A DNA stretch of 64,000 bases from Diaminobutyricibacter sp049994905 (GCF_049994905.1 NZ_CP188258.1:2852001-2916000); one strand, 5' to 3'. Counted from the stretch's first letter, positions 8,175 to 22,092 are shown. Numbers and translations: made by a program. The notes: a model not told the origin generated them from the letters alone.

Positions 8175-9881
8175 TCAGGTCCTCGCCGACGCCATCTCGA
8201 TCAGCTCCCGCGCGTGCGCCAGCCCGCTCTCGGAGTCGGGCAGCCCCGACAGCAGCCGCGCCATTTCGGCGATGCGCTCGTCGCCGCCCAGCTGGCGCAC
8301 GCTGGATGCGGTCACCGACCCGTCGCTGCCTTTGACAACCGTGAGGTGGTTCGTCGCGAATGCTGCGACCTGTGCCAGGTGGGTCACGACGATCACCTGC
8401 GCACTTTCGGCGAGTCGCGCCAGGCGCCGGCCGATCTCGATCGCCGACGCTCCCCCGACGCCCGCGTCGATCTCGTCGAAGATGAAGGTGGGCACGGGGT
8501 CGCTGCCCGCGATGACGACCTCGATCGCGAGCATCACCCGTGAGAGTTCGCCGCCGGAGGCGCCGCGCCCGAGTGGACGCGGCTCGGCACCGGCGTGCGG
8601 CTGGAGCAGGATCGAGACGAGATCCCGCCCGGTCGCCGTGAATTCATCGCGCTCAGCGACCTGGACGATGACGCGGGCGTCGGCCATGGCGAGCGCCGAG
8701 AGCTCATCGGATACTGCAGCGCCGAGTCGTTCTGCCGCCGCCGTTCGCAGCGCGGTCAGCGATGTCGCGAGTTCGTCGAGGAGCGCCCGGTCGGTGTCGA
8801 CCTCGTTGCGCAGCTGGTCGATGCGCTCAGAGTCGCCGTCGAGTTCGAAGAGCCGCGAACTGCCGGTTTCGAGATTGCGGATGACGTCGTCGAGCGTCGG
8901 CCCGTACTTGCGTACCAGCGTGGTCAGCTCCGCCCGCCGTTCCTGGACGATCTCCAGCTCGCGCGCACCGTCGGTGTCGAGCCCGGCGAGGTAGGTGGAC
9001 AGCTGCGCCGCGATGTCGGACACCAGGTAGTTGGCGTTCGCGACGGCTTCGGCGACGGACGCGAGTTCTGGGTCGTGCGACGACACGCGCTCGAGGTTCC
9101 GCCGGGCCGAGTCGAGGAGGCCGAGCGCATCCGCGCCCTCTGATTCTTCGGCGGAGAGCAGTTCGCGCGCATTCGCGGCTGCGATGCGCAGGTCTTCGAG
9201 GTTGGAGAGCCGTTCCGCCCGCTCGGCGAGCTCCTCGTCTTCGGCGGGTTGCGGCGCCACCGTCTCGATTTCGGCCATCGCCTGCCGCAGGTCTTCGGCT
9301 TCGCGGGCACGGCGGTCCTGGTCGGTGACCAGCTCGTCGAGTTCGGCCCGGTTCTCGTTCCAGCGGTAGAACACGTGCTGGTAGTTCTGCACCGCCTCCG
9401 CAAGCGGCGTGCCTGCGTAGCGGTCGAGCGCTTCCCTCTGCGCGACGGCGGAACGAAGCCGGACCTGGTCGGACTGCCCGTGCACGACGACGAGCTGTTC
9501 GCCGAGCTCAGTGAGCACGCTCACCGGCGCGCTCCTGCCCCCGACGACCGCCCGGCTGCGTCCTTCTGCGGACACCGACCTGCTGAGCACCAGCTCTGCC
9601 GTTCCCGAGTCGAGGGGGTCGACGTCTCCGCCCGCATCGCGCACGCGGTCGACGACATCGCCGCTGTCACGGATGCGCCAACGGCCTTCGACCCACGCCT
9701 GCGGGCTGCCGAGCCGCACTGCACCGGTGTCGGCCCGTTCGCCCAGCAGCAGGCCGAGTGCCGAGACGACCATCGTCTTGCCCGCGCCGGTCTCGCCCGT
9801 GAGTGCGGTGAATCCCGGTCCGAGAGGGAGAGCCGCGTCGGCGATCACTCCCAGGTCTTTGATCGAGATCTCCTCAATCAC
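8175..9881 (-). CDS. recN: DNA repair ATPase RecN
   Basis: RecN is an SMC-like protein for double-strand break repair. The 568-residue protein begins with the Walker A region (LTGETGAGKTMVVSALGLLL, residues 28-47). A long charged coiled-coil middle follows (residues 160-370). It ends with the ABC signature and Walker B (GASGGELSRVMLAIEV, FIFDEIDAGVGG). It lies nine bases after nadK, as in Rv1695-Rv1696. No SOS box is visible next to it, so control would come from the operon promoter upstream. Confidence 0.94.
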   Translation of the reverse strand: MIEEISIKDLGVIADAALPLGPGFTALTGETGAGKTMVVSALGLLLGERADTGAVRLGSPQAWVEGRWRIRDSGDVVDRVRDAGGDVDPLDSGTAELVLSRSVSAEGRSRAVVGGRSAPVSVLTELGEQLVVVHGQSDQVRLRSAVAQREALDRYAGTPLAEAVQNYQHVFYRWNENRAELDELVTDQDRRAREAEDLRQAMAEIETVAPQPAEDEELAERAERLSNLEDLRIAAANARELLSAEESEGADALGLLDSARRNLERVSSHDPELASVAEAVANANYLVSDIAAQLSTYLAGLDTDGARELEIVQERRAELTTLVRKYGPTLDDVIRNLETGSSRLFELDGDSERIDQLRNEVDTDRALLDELATSLTALRTAAAERLGAAVSDELSALAMADARVIVQVAERDEFTATGRDLVSILLQPHAGAEPRPLGRGASGGELSRVMLAIEVVIAGSDPVPTFIFDEIDAGVGGASAIEIGRRLARLAESAQVIVVTHLAQVAAFATNHLTVVKGSDGSVTASSVRQLGGDERIAEMARLLSGLPDSESGLAHARELIEMASART

Positions 9882-9890
9882 CGTCTTACC

Positions 9891-10808
9891 TCACTCACGA
9901 CCGACCGGCCCCCGCCATCCCGTCACCGGGAGGTTGAACTTCTGCACGAGCCGATCCGTGAACGGCCCCGGGTGCAGCCGGGCCAGTCGCACCGGAACCG
10001 GCGACCGCCTGACAACCACGCGTGCACCCGGCGGAAGGTCGAACGGCCGCCGCCCATCACACCAGAGGATGCCCGCCCCACCGGCGCGGTCGAGCACTTC
10101 GACCGCGAGCGACGACTCGGCGTCGACCACGAGCGGACGCGCGAACAGGGCGTGCGCGCTGAGCGGAACGAGCAGGAGCGCCGCCACTCCCGGCCAGACG
10201 ACCGGACCCCCTGCAGAGAATGAGTACGCCGTCGATCCGGTCGGCGTCGACATCACCACGCCGTCACAGCCGAAACTCTCCATCGGGCGCCCGTCGACCT
10301 CGATGACGACTTCGAGCATCCGTTCCCGGCTTGCCTTTTCGACCGTCGCTTCGTTGAGCGCCCAGCTTTCGTAGACGACCTGGTTGTCGACTTTGACTCG
10401 CGCGGAGAGCGTCATGCGCTCTTCGACCGTGTAGTCGTTGGCGAGTCCGCGCGCCACCGCTTCGCGGAGGTCGTCGCGCTCGCTTTCGGCGAGGAACCCG
10501 ACGTGGCCGAGGTTGACGCCGAGAAGAGGAGCACCGCACCCGCGCACGAGTTCTGCTGCGCGCAGGATCGTGCCGTCACCACCGAGCACGATGACCAGTT
10601 CGAGTTCTTCGGACCGCACGTCTTTTCCGAGAACGGCGACCTCGACGAGCCCCGGCTCCGCGGCCAGCAGGTCGCGGCGTTCGTCTTCGCTGAGCACAGG
10701 CGTCGCCCCTGCTTCGATGAGCTGGGAACAGACAGCGACGCCCGCATCGAGCGAATCCTGCCGGCCTGTGTGCGCGACGACCAGGATGTACCGTGCCGGT
10801 GCATCCAT
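9891..10808 (-). CDS. nadK: NAD kinase
   Basis: NAD kinase phosphorylates NAD to NADP. The 305-residue protein has the GGDGT motif at residues 76-80, the NEATVEK segment and the TPTGSTAYSFSAGGP motif. I chose ATG 10808 because homology begins there and GGAG lies about ten bases upstream. Upstream in-frame ATG or TTG codons would add a non-conserved tail. It is operonic with recN (nine-base gap) and tlyA. Confidence 0.92.
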   Translation of the reverse strand: MDAPARYILVVAHTGRQDSLDAGVAVCSQLIEAGATPVLSEDERRDLLAAEPGLVEVAVLGKDVRSEELELVIVLGGDGTILRAAELVRGCGAPLLGVNLGHVGFLAESERDDLREAVARGLANDYTVEERMTLSARVKVDNQVVYESWALNEATVEKASRERMLEVVIEVDGRPMESFGCDGVVMSTPTGSTAYSFSAGGPVVWPGVAALLLVPLSAHALFARPLVVDAESSLAVEVLDRAGGAGILWCDGRRPFDLPPGARVVVRRSPVPVRLARLHPGPFTDRLVQKFNLPVTGWRGPVGRE

Positions 10809-10919
10809 AGGCGTCACGCTCCAACCTTTGCGTTGATCTGGTTCATCCATTCTGTCGGTTTTTTCGACGCGACAGGGCAACCGCCCCCGATCCCTGTGAA
10901 CAAGGCTCGCGGCCGCATG

Positions 10920-11717
10920 CTACCGGGTGACCTCGGTGACGGCGTCCAGCCATTCTGTCGGATTGCGGCCCGTCGTCGCGCTCAGCCAGACCAGGTACTC
11001 ATGGTTGCCCTGGCTGCCGACGATCGTGGAGGGGACGATGCCGGCCGTGCCGATCCCGAGATCCTGCGCCGCCCACAGCACGTTCGCCACCGCATCCGCC
11101 CGCAGCGCCGGGTCGCGCACGATGCCTTCGCGGATGCCCGTGCGGCCCACCTCGAACTGCGGCTTCACGAGCAGCACGAAATCGGCCCCGTCGGCTGCTG
11201 TCTCGACGAGTGCGGGAAGCACCGTGCGCAGCGAAATGAAGGACAGATCCCCGACGACGAGATCCGGCCGGGCCGGCTCCCCGAGCAGGGCCGCCAGCAC
11301 CTCGGCCGTCAGCGCGCGGGCGTTGATGCCTTCGAACGACCGAAGCCGTGGCTCGCGCTCCAGTTCGGGTGCGAGCTGGCCATGGCCGACGTCGATCGCG
11401 ATCACGAGTCGCGCATCCCGCTCGAGCAGCACCTGGCTGAACCCACCGGTCGACGCCCCGACATCCATCGCTACCCGCCCCTGCACCGGAACCCCGAAGG
11501 TGTCGAGCGCCCCGATGAGCTTGTAGGCGCCCCGGCTGACGTAACGGTCGATCTCCACGACGTCGATGCGCTGATCGTCGCGGACCTTCGCCGACGCTTT
11601 GACAACTCCCTCGCCATCGACGGTCACCAGTCCGTCGGCGATGAGTTTGGCCGCGTGCGTGCGGGAGCGGGCGAGGCCGCGCTCCGTCATCGCGACGTCG
11701 AGCCTGGCCTCAGCCAT
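10920..11717 (-). CDS. tlyA: TlyA-family rRNA 2'-O-methyltransferase
   Basis: TlyA methylates cytidines on 16S and 23S rRNA; in mycobacteria its loss gives capreomycin resistance. The 265-residue protein has an S4 domain at residues 4-60 (RLDVAMTERGLARSRTHAA) and an FtsJ-like methyltransferase domain with MDVGASTGGFSQVLL and LLVKPQFEVGR. ATG 11717 fits the family start and overlaps the upstream 55-codon gene by eight bases. Context equals Rv1694. Confidence 0.9.
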   Translation of the reverse strand: MAEARLDVAMTERGLARSRTHAAKLIADGLVTVDGEGVVKASAKVRDDQRIDVVEIDRYVSRGAYKLIGALDTFGVPVQGRVAMDVGASTGGFSQVLLERDARLVIAIDVGHGQLAPELEREPRLRSFEGINARALTAEVLAALLGEPARPDLVVGDLSFISLRTVLPALVETAADGADFVLLVKPQFEVGRTGIREGIVRDPALRADAVANVLWAAQDLGIGTAGIVPSTIVGSQGNHEYLVWLSATTGRNPTEWLDAVTEVTR

Positions 11718-11877
11718 GGGTGCGCGGAACGTCCCCACCCTCGAGCAGCTGGCGCAATTCGTCGTGCACCTGCGCGTACGCTTCGGCCCGCGAGGGCAAC
11801 GGCTGGTCTTCGATCACGCGCAGACGCGGCACGAGGGCGTCGTCGATCGCAGTCTGGGTGTCGTCGTCGGAACTCAC
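11710..11877 (-). CDS. conserved small protein between HAD phosphatase and tlyA
   Basis: This is a 55-residue frame starting at GTG 11877 and ending in TGA at 11710. It begins MSSDDDTQTAIDDALVPRLR and has an amphipathic helical stretch (RAEAYAQVHDELRQLLEG) near the C-terminus. No membrane segment or known domain is visible. Its position between the HAD phosphatase and tlyA, and its size, equal Rv1693 (58 residues, conserved hypothetical). That synteny, with overlap coupling to tlyA, is the main evidence that it is real. Function is unknown. Confidence 0.75.
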   Translation of the reverse strand: MSSDDDTQTAIDDALVPRLRVIEDQPLPSRAEAYAQVHDELRQLLEGGDVPRTHG

Positions 11878-11912
11878 GTCTCTACGCTAGCGCGTGCCGG
11901 CGCAGACGGACC

Positions 11913-12938
11913 TCAGGTGTACAGCCGTTCCGGTACGTTCAGCCCGTAGATGGCCCGGCCGGATGTCCAGATCACCGCCGTCGCCGCACGCAGCAGGTTC
12001 AGTTCGGATGACCCTTCCGCCACGATCTGCACATCGTTCCCGCTGATTCGAACGGTCGCGTCTCCAACCGTCGCGGTCGTGTTGTCCTTCGAGAAGCGCG
12101 TCTGCGGATACGGCTCCGCCAGCCCGCGAAGATCCTCCAGGATGTAGGTGGGCCGCGAGTTCGCGTCCGCGGCGATCAGCTGCTTCGCCTTGTCTATCCC
12201 CGTGAGAACGTGGACGGAGGGGATGCCCGCCCGGTTGGCACCGAGGATGTCCGTGTCGAGCCGGTCGCCGATGAACAACGGCGAGGTGGCGTCGAATCGG
12301 GCTGTCGCCTCTTCGAAGATCGCCACTTCCGGCTTGCCGGCGACGAGTGGCAGTCGGCCGGTCGCAGTGTGCACAGCGGAGACGAGAGTGCCGTTGCCCG
12401 GTGCGATCCCGCGGGCGACCGGAATGGTCCAGTCCGTGTTGGTCGCGACCCACGGCCGTTCTTCCTCCGTGCTGCGCTGGAGCGCGAATGACGCTTCGGC
12501 CAGGTCTTTCCATCCCAGGTCGGGGTGGAAACCCTGGATGACCGCGGCCGGTTCGTCGTCGGCAGACCGCACGACGGTGAAGCCGGCCTTTTGGACCTCG
12601 TGCACGAGACCGTCGCCGCCGACGACCAGAATGCTCGACGCCGGCGCCACGTGCCGGGCGAGGAGGCGAACGGCCGCCTGTGGCGAGGTCACGATGTCGG
12701 AGGGCTCTACGTGGAGGCCCAGCTCGTTCAGGTGCTCTGCGACGGATGCGTCGGTGCGGGACGCATTGTTGGTGATGTACCCGACGCGAACCTTCCCGCG
12801 TGCCGCGTTGAGACTCTCGACGGCGTGAGGGATCGCCCGCTGCCCGGCGTACACCACGCCGTCCAGATCGGCGAGCACGACATCGACCCCGTCGAGCGGA
12901 GCCGCGCCGTCGCTACTTCGACGTCGGAAGATCGCCAT
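11913..12938 (-). CDS. HAD-IIA family phosphatase
   Basis: This 341-residue haloacid dehalogenase-type hydrolase has the nucleophile motif LADLDGVVYAG (residues 22-32), the TNNAS motif and, later, GKPE and GDRLDTDI for magnesium binding. The family acts on small phosphates such as 4-nitrophenyl phosphate, glycerol phosphate or sugar phosphates; the true substrate is not readable. A C-terminal extension of about 70 residues follows the core. Its start overlaps the preceding gene by 26 bases. Synteny equals Rv1692. Confidence 0.85.
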   Translation of the reverse strand: MAIFRRRSSDGAAPLDGVDVVLADLDGVVYAGQRAIPHAVESLNAARGKVRVGYITNNASRTDASVAEHLNELGLHVEPSDIVTSPQAAVRLLARHVAPASSILVVGGDGLVHEVQKAGFTVVRSADDEPAAVIQGFHPDLGWKDLAEASFALQRSTEEERPWVATNTDWTIPVARGIAPGNGTLVSAVHTATGRLPLVAGKPEVAIFEEATARFDATSPLFIGDRLDTDILGANRAGIPSVHVLTGIDKAKQLIAADANSRPTYILEDLRGLAEPYPQTRFSKDNTTATVGDATVRISGNDVQIVAEGSSELNLLRAATAVIWTSGRAIYGLNVPERLYT

Positions 12939-14472
12939 CGCGACCGTCTTCGTCGTCGCCCTCGTCGGTTCCGTCGTCTACGGTTCCGTCGTCTGCTGCG
13001 CTGTCGTCTTCACCCTCGACGATCTCGACGTCGTCGTCCTCGTCTTCGTACTCGATGACGACGTCGCCCTCACTCTCACTGTCGAGCGTCGCGCCCAGGG
13101 CATCGCCGGCACTGGGCGCCTCGATCTCGTCGTCGCGCTCTCCCTCGATCTCCACGTCGGGCTCCTCTTCGGCCTCTGCATCGACCTCGTCTTCCAGCTC
13201 TTCCTCGATCTCTTCCTCGACAACGTCGACGGTCTCGTCGTCGGCGGCACCGCGGGTGATCCCGATAGCCTGTTCGGCTCGCGCCGCGCGCTCCCTCCAG
13301 GTCGACGCCTCTTCGTCGCGGCCGAGCTCGTCGAGCACATCGCCGTAGGCGTGGAAGAGTTCGGGGCTCCAGGAGTAGGCGCGGTTCGGGTCGAGCTGGG
13401 GAATCTCCAGTTCCGCAAGCGCCTCGTCGTTCTGGCCGAGGTCGAGCCGCGCGCCGGACATTGCGATGGCAAGCGAGACCTGCACGTCGGTGGGAAGCAA
13501 CGCTCGGTCGACGGACCGCCCGAGCTCGAGTGCCCGGTCGGGGCGCCCCACGCCTCGTTCGCTGTCCACCATGAGCGGCAGCTGGTCGTTGGAGCCGCTG
13601 ATCCGCCGGAAGGTACGCAGCTCCCGCAAGGCCAGCCCGAAGTCGCCGGTCGCATAAGCGGTGATGGCCAGGGTTTCGCGCACGACGGCGACGCGTCCTG
13701 CACGCCGGGCTGCGGACAGCGCGTGCTGGTGCGCGAGTTCGGGTTCGTCTTCAATGAGCTGGGCTGCCATCACGAGGTGGCGTGCCACCCAGTCGGCGTT
13801 GTCTTTGCTCAGGGTCTTGAGTTCGGCACGTGCGACCTTGTCGAGATCGCGCGCCTGGATCGCTTCGGGGATCTCGGGGTCGTCGTGACGTGTGCGCACC
13901 GAGCGCAATTCACGTGCCAGGCGCTCTTCTTCGGTCAGAGCACGCTCGTAGTCGTGCGCATCCCGGTCGCCGCGCGCCGGTTTGCCGTCGCGGGTCCACA
14001 GTTTCTTCTCCCGACCGCCGTCGCGTGAACCGTGGCTCTCTCGCGGGCCGCCATGCCCGGCGCCGGGACGCCCGGAGCCGGCACGGCTCTGTCCTGCCCC
14101 ATCCCGCTTCCACGGCTGGCCGCTCTTCGCGTCGCCGGGTTTCCCGTCCCGCTTCCACGGCTGGCCGCTCTTCGCGTCGCCGGGTTTCCCGTCCCGCCAG
14201 GGTTCCCCTCCGGTGGTTTTGCGTGGTGCACCGGTCTTGTCTCCCCGGTAGCTGCTCGCACGCGGACTGGAGCCGCGGTCGTGGTCTGCGCGCGGCGGAC
14301 GTGCGTCGCCGGTGCGCTTGTCGCCGGCCTTCCGGTCGCTGTTTACGTGCGGCGGGCGGTTCCCCTGGGGCCGGCCGCTGGTGTGGTGTGAGCTGTCCCG
14401 TCGCTGGCCGTCCCGCTGGGGCCGGTCGCCTTCGCGGTTGGGTTTCTGCTCGTCTGACGGTGAGTCGCTCAC
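12913..14472 (-). CDS. large charged helical-repeat protein
   Basis: The 519-residue protein has three zones. The first, about residues 1-185, is basic and low in complexity (Gly, Arg, Asp, Lys, Pro), with two tandem 15-residue units around KRDGKPGDAKSGQPW. The second, residues 185-400, is TPR-like and helical and resembles the tetratricopeptide proteins encoded next to tyrS and HAD phosphatases in other actinobacteria (Rv1691 place). The third, residues 405-519, is extremely acidic. Start GTG 14472 has AGGAG five bases upstream. The charge split suggests self-interaction or RNA and ribosome contact; this is inference. Confidence 0.8.
   Translation of the reverse strand: MSDSPSDEQKPNREGDRPQRDGQRRDSSHHTSGRPQGNRPPHVNSDRKAGDKRTGDARPPRADHDRGSSPRASSYRGDKTGAPRKTTGGEPWRDGKPGDAKSGQPWKRDGKPGDAKSGQPWKRDGAGQSRAGSGRPGAGHGGPRESHGSRDGGREKKLWTRDGKPARGDRDAHDYERALTEEERLARELRSVRTRHDDPEIPEAIQARDLDKVARAELKTLSKDNADWVARHLVMAAQLIEDEPELAHQHALSAARRAGRVAVVRETLAITAYATGDFGLALRELRTFRRISGSNDQLPLMVDSERGVGRPDRALELGRSVDRALLPTDVQVSLAIAMSGARLDLGQNDEALAELEIPQLDPNRAYSWSPELFHAYGDVLDELGRDEEASTWRERAARAEQAIGITRGAADDETVDVVEEEIEEELEDEVDAEAEEEPDVEIEGERDDEIEAPSAGDALGATLDSESEGDVVIEYEDEDDDVEIVEGEDDSAADDGTVDDGTDEGDDEDGRDGDLPTSK
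14102..14200 (-). repeat. 45-bp tandem repeat within the charged protein gene
   Basis: Two near-identical 45-base units follow each other; the CACGGCTGGC block recurs at 14111 and 14156. A partial third copy lies at the right edge. Each encodes 15 residues, so copy number can change without frameshift. Confidence 0.9.
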
Positions 14473-14515
14473 GTCTTCTCCTGTGTGTGTGGGGCGCAGC
14501 ATTTCAAGCCTACGG

Positions 14516-14529
14516 CCGCCTCGAGGCGG
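14516..14529. promoter_or_regulatory. 14-bp palindrome upstream of the charged-protein gene
   Basis: CCGCCTCGAGGCGG is a perfect palindrome just upstream of a TAGGCT -10-like box on the minus strand and about 45 bases before GTG 14472. It could be an operator or a short hairpin. Confidence 0.3.
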
Positions 14530-14551
14530 TTTCTGGGGTGACTTAAACGCA

Positions 14552-14581
14552 AAATGGCCACCCATCACTGGGTGGCCATTT
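14552..14581 (-). terminator. rRNA operon terminator
   Basis: A perfect 13-bp stem (AAATGGCCACCCA with its complement) and a four-base loop lie ten bases after the 5S gene. A T-rich stretch follows on the minus strand. Position and strength fit the end of the rRNA operon. Confidence 0.85.
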
Positions 14582-14590
14582 CACAAAGAA

Positions 14591-14708
14591 GTCCGGCGGT
14601 GTCCTACTCTCCCACAGGGTCCCCCCTGCAGTACCATCGGCGCAGAGAGTCTTAGCTTCCGGGTTCGGAATGTAACCGGGCGTTTCCCTCTCGCTATGGC
14701 CGCCGAAA
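14591..14708 (-). rRNA. rrf: 5S ribosomal RNA
   Basis: Read on the minus strand, it begins with TTTCGGCGGCCATAGCG, passes CCGAACCCGGAAGCTAAG and ends ACACCGCCGGAC. The ends pair as the 5S helix I. About 118 nucleotides. Exact ends are within a few bases. Confidence 0.93.
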
Positions 14709-14851
14709 CACTATTGATGTATCAAAAGTGAACGAGCAATCATTGCTGATTGTTCGGTTCTCGACCGTACATCGAGAACCACATAGTGGACGCAAGCATT
14801 CTCATGGCCCCTCATACCAGCCTTACAACATGTATGAGAGTAATGATTATC
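14709..14851 (-). other. 23S-5S spacer with processing stem
   Basis: The spacer has no gene. Positions 14765-14802 are complementary in the transcript to 18071-18108 upstream of 23S, so the two flanks form a long duplex around the 23S rRNA, the usual RNase III substrate. Locally, GGTTCTCGA and TCGAGAACC (14756-14780) and CTCATAC/GTATGAG can also fold. Confidence 0.7.
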
Positions 14852-19901
<5,050 letters not shown>

Positions 19902-20169
19902 TGTTTGATTGCTCGAAGCGCAAGCGCTTCGGCACATCTAGTGCTGCGGGCCACCGGAATGGGTGAACCACGCTGCAAGTTTGAAACTGACAGAACAAAT
20001 CATTACTGACTTGCTTTGTTGTTTAATCTGTTTCCAAAGGAATCTCTCACGTAGCCGAAGCTACGAGTCGAGGTTTTTGGCATTTGACATTGTGCACGCT
20101 GTTGAGTTCTCAAGGATCGGACGCTCCCAATTTTCAGCCTCTCGGCCTTCTCTTTGGGGCAACTTCTCT

Positions 20170-20197
20170 ACCTTACCACTCTCATTCGCTTTGTCAA
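20170..20197 (-). promoter_or_regulatory. rRNA promoter, proximal
   Basis: TTGACA (20197-20192) and TAAGGT (20175-20170) are separated by 16 bp, upstream of 16S. The -35 box is perfect. Confidence 0.75.
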
Positions 20198-20292
20198 ATC
20201 GGCCGTTTCGCGTTATTCCGGTGATCCGTATTCGGACACAACCGTTTCACACGATCCGAGCCAGTTAGACCTGCTCAGTGAGTGGGTTTTCC

Positions 20293-20321
20293 ATCCTATG
20301 CGCTAAGACAAACTCCTTCAA
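20293..20321 (-). promoter_or_regulatory. rRNA promoter, middle
   Basis: TTGAAG (20321-20316) and TAGGAT (20298-20293) are separated by 17 bp. The weaker -35 lowers confidence. A CTCCT/AGGAG stem overlaps the -35 box. Confidence 0.5.
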
Positions 20322-20408
20322 GAGGAGCCTTGTTTTATGCTTAGGATTGGTCCCGCTTGAGGCCGAGAAGCTCTTCCGCTTCCCGCACCTTTGGGGTGAC
20401 AAGTAAGT

Positions 20409-20437
20409 ACTTTACGCAGGTCCCCGGGGGCGTGCAA
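20409..20437 (-). promoter_or_regulatory. rRNA promoter, distal
   Basis: TTGCAC (20437-20432) and TAAAGT (20414-20409) are separated by 17 bp, a strong sigma-70 pattern. The 237 bases from here to the tyrS stop at 20678 hold no convincing gene; a 20-codon ATG frame exists there but has no support. Confidence 0.7.
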
Positions 20438-20677
20438 ATCTGGGATGCAGCCCGGGCGTGTCGGCGGGTTCCGCTCCCCCGCGCCACCGCTCACTTCCGC
20501 GGAATCACGCGGATCTCTGCCCCCTGATGCCGGCTTTCGAGCCGAGCGCGCATCGGATACCCCCTCAGGTTCACCTCAGGAACGCCCCGGCCGACAGCTC
20601 CGGGACCAGCCCGGAAACGACGAAGGCGCGGACCGGCCGAAGCCGATACGCGCCACTGTCGAAGCGGGGAACCGGTA

Positions 20678-21979
20678 CTACTCGAGGAAGACGCCGGCGA
20701 GGGTCTTCTTGCCGCGACGGAGAACCGCCATGCGGCCGGCCAGCAGGGACGTGCTGAGCGGGGCGTCGCCATCCGCCACTTTGTCGTTGTTCACGTACAC
20801 GCCGCCCTGGGCGATCGCTCGCCGGGCCTCACCGAGGCTCGCGGTGAGTCCTGTGTCGACCAGTACCTGGGCGACGGTGACAGTCGGCGCCGTCGTGGTG
20901 TTGGGCAGTTCCCGAAGCGCGCTCTCGAGTGTCACGGCATCCAGTTCCGTCAGCTCCCCGCGGCCGAACAGCGCCTCGGCCGCCGCGATGGCTGCATCCG
21001 TCGCCGCCGGTCCGTGGACGAGACTCGTCACCTCGTAGGCCAGCCGGCGTTGCGCCTCACGCCGGAACGGCTCGTCCCTGACGGCCACTTCGAGTCGTTC
21101 GATCTCCACGCGGGTCAGGAAGGTGAAGACTTTCAGCCGGTCGATGACGTCGGAGTCGTCGGTGTTGACCCAGAACTGGTACAGGGCGTATGGGCTCGTG
21201 AGGTTCGGGTCGAGCCAGATCGCATTGCCCTCGCTCTTGCCGAACTTGGTTCCGTCGCTGTTCGTGATGAGTGGTGTGCCGATCGCATGGGCGGCCACAT
21301 GCTCGACGCGTCGGATGAGGTCCGTTCCGCTGGTGAGGTTGCCCCACTGGTCGCTGCCCCCGGTCTGCAGGATGCAGCCGTACGTGCGGAACAGCTCGAG
21401 GTAGTCGAGGCCCTGGAGGATCTGGTAGCTGAACTCCGTGTAGCTGATGCCCTCGTCGGAGTTGAGGCGCGCGGCCACGGCATCCTTTTTCAGCATCGTT
21501 CCGACCCGGTAGTGCTTGCCGATCTCGCGCAGGAAGTCGATCGCCGAGAGCGGCGCCGTCCAGTCGAGGTTGTTGACCAGCCGCGCCGGGCTGTCCCCTT
21601 CGAAGCTGAGGAACCGCGAGACCTGTTGCTCCAGGTAGCCGACCCATTCGGCGACGGTCTCCCTCGTGTTGAGGGTGCGTTCTGCGGTGGGCCGCGGATC
21701 GCCGATGAGGCCTGTCGATCCGCCGACGAGTGCGAGCGGCCGGTGCCCGGCGAGCTGGAGCCGCCGCATCAGCAGCAGTTGCACCAGGTTGCCGAGGTGC
21801 AGGCTGGGCGCGGTGGGATCGAAACCGCAGTAGTAGGTGATCGGTTCACCATTCAGCAACTGTTTCAGCGCGTCCGGATCAGTCGAGACATGCACCAGGC
21901 CGCGCCAGACGAGTTCCTCCCACAGATCGTCGAAGGTCGGATCGTTGGCTTGCGCGCTGAGGATGGCCGAGTCTGACAC
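20678..21979 (-). CDS. tyrS: tyrosyl-tRNA synthetase
   Basis: This class I synthetase charges tRNA-Tyr. It has the HIGH-like HLGN in APSLHLGNLVQLLLM (about residue 60) and the KMSKS-like KFGKSEG. A C-terminal S4 domain contains LGEARRAIAQGGVYVNNDKV. I chose GTG 21979 because a -10 box TACTGT lies seven bases upstream (leaderless start). A GTG at 21988 would add three residues but falls in that box. About 433 residues, normal length. Confidence 0.93.
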   Translation of the reverse strand: MSDSAILSAQANDPTFDDLWEELVWRGLVHVSTDPDALKQLLNGEPITYYCGFDPTAPSLHLGNLVQLLLMRRLQLAGHRPLALVGGSTGLIGDPRPTAERTLNTRETVAEWVGYLEQQVSRFLSFEGDSPARLVNNLDWTAPLSAIDFLREIGKHYRVGTMLKKDAVAARLNSDEGISYTEFSYQILQGLDYLELFRTYGCILQTGGSDQWGNLTSGTDLIRRVEHVAAHAIGTPLITNSDGTKFGKSEGNAIWLDPNLTSPYALYQFWVNTDDSDVIDRLKVFTFLTRVEIERLEVAVRDEPFRREAQRRLAYEVTSLVHGPAATDAAIAAAEALFGRGELTELDAVTLESALRELPNTTTAPTVTVAQVLVDTGLTASLGEARRAIAQGGVYVNNDKVADGDAPLSTSLLAGRMAVLRRGKKTLAGVFLE

Positions 21980-22060
21980 GAGATTCACAGTAGCAGCGCC
22001 ATTCGGGGCGATTCACGTCGACGGATAAGACCCCAGGACCTATCTGCTTAATAGTTAGGC

Positions 22061-22092
22061 TTGAGAGTCTAATGTGGAATAAGTTAGACTCT
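22061..22092 (+). promoter_or_regulatory. promoter and palindromic operator of the SatD-like pair
   Basis: AGAGTCTAA (22064-22072) and TTAGACTCT (22084-22092) form a perfect 9-bp inverted repeat. TTGAGA (22061-22066) and TAGACT (22085-22090), 18 bp apart, form a promoter with the arms over both boxes. A third half-site TTAGGCT lies at 22055. This is a classic layout for autorepression. Confidence 0.65.

Larger units (their letters stand above)
19902..20440 (-). other. 16S leader and rRNA promoter region
   Basis: This long non-coding leader carries three candidate sigma-70 promoters, listed separately. It also has the actinobacterial leader element CTTGAGAACTCAACAGCGTG (minus strand, near 20113), part of which pairs with the spacer downstream of 16S. 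Smaller hairpins such as CGTAGC/GCTACG lie near 20055. No protein gene is supported here. Confidence 0.75.

Noticed and set aside
20491..20600. Short frame ending VIPRK between tyrS and the rRNA promoters
   Set aside because: There is only a 20-codon ATG frame without ribosome site, domain or coupling.
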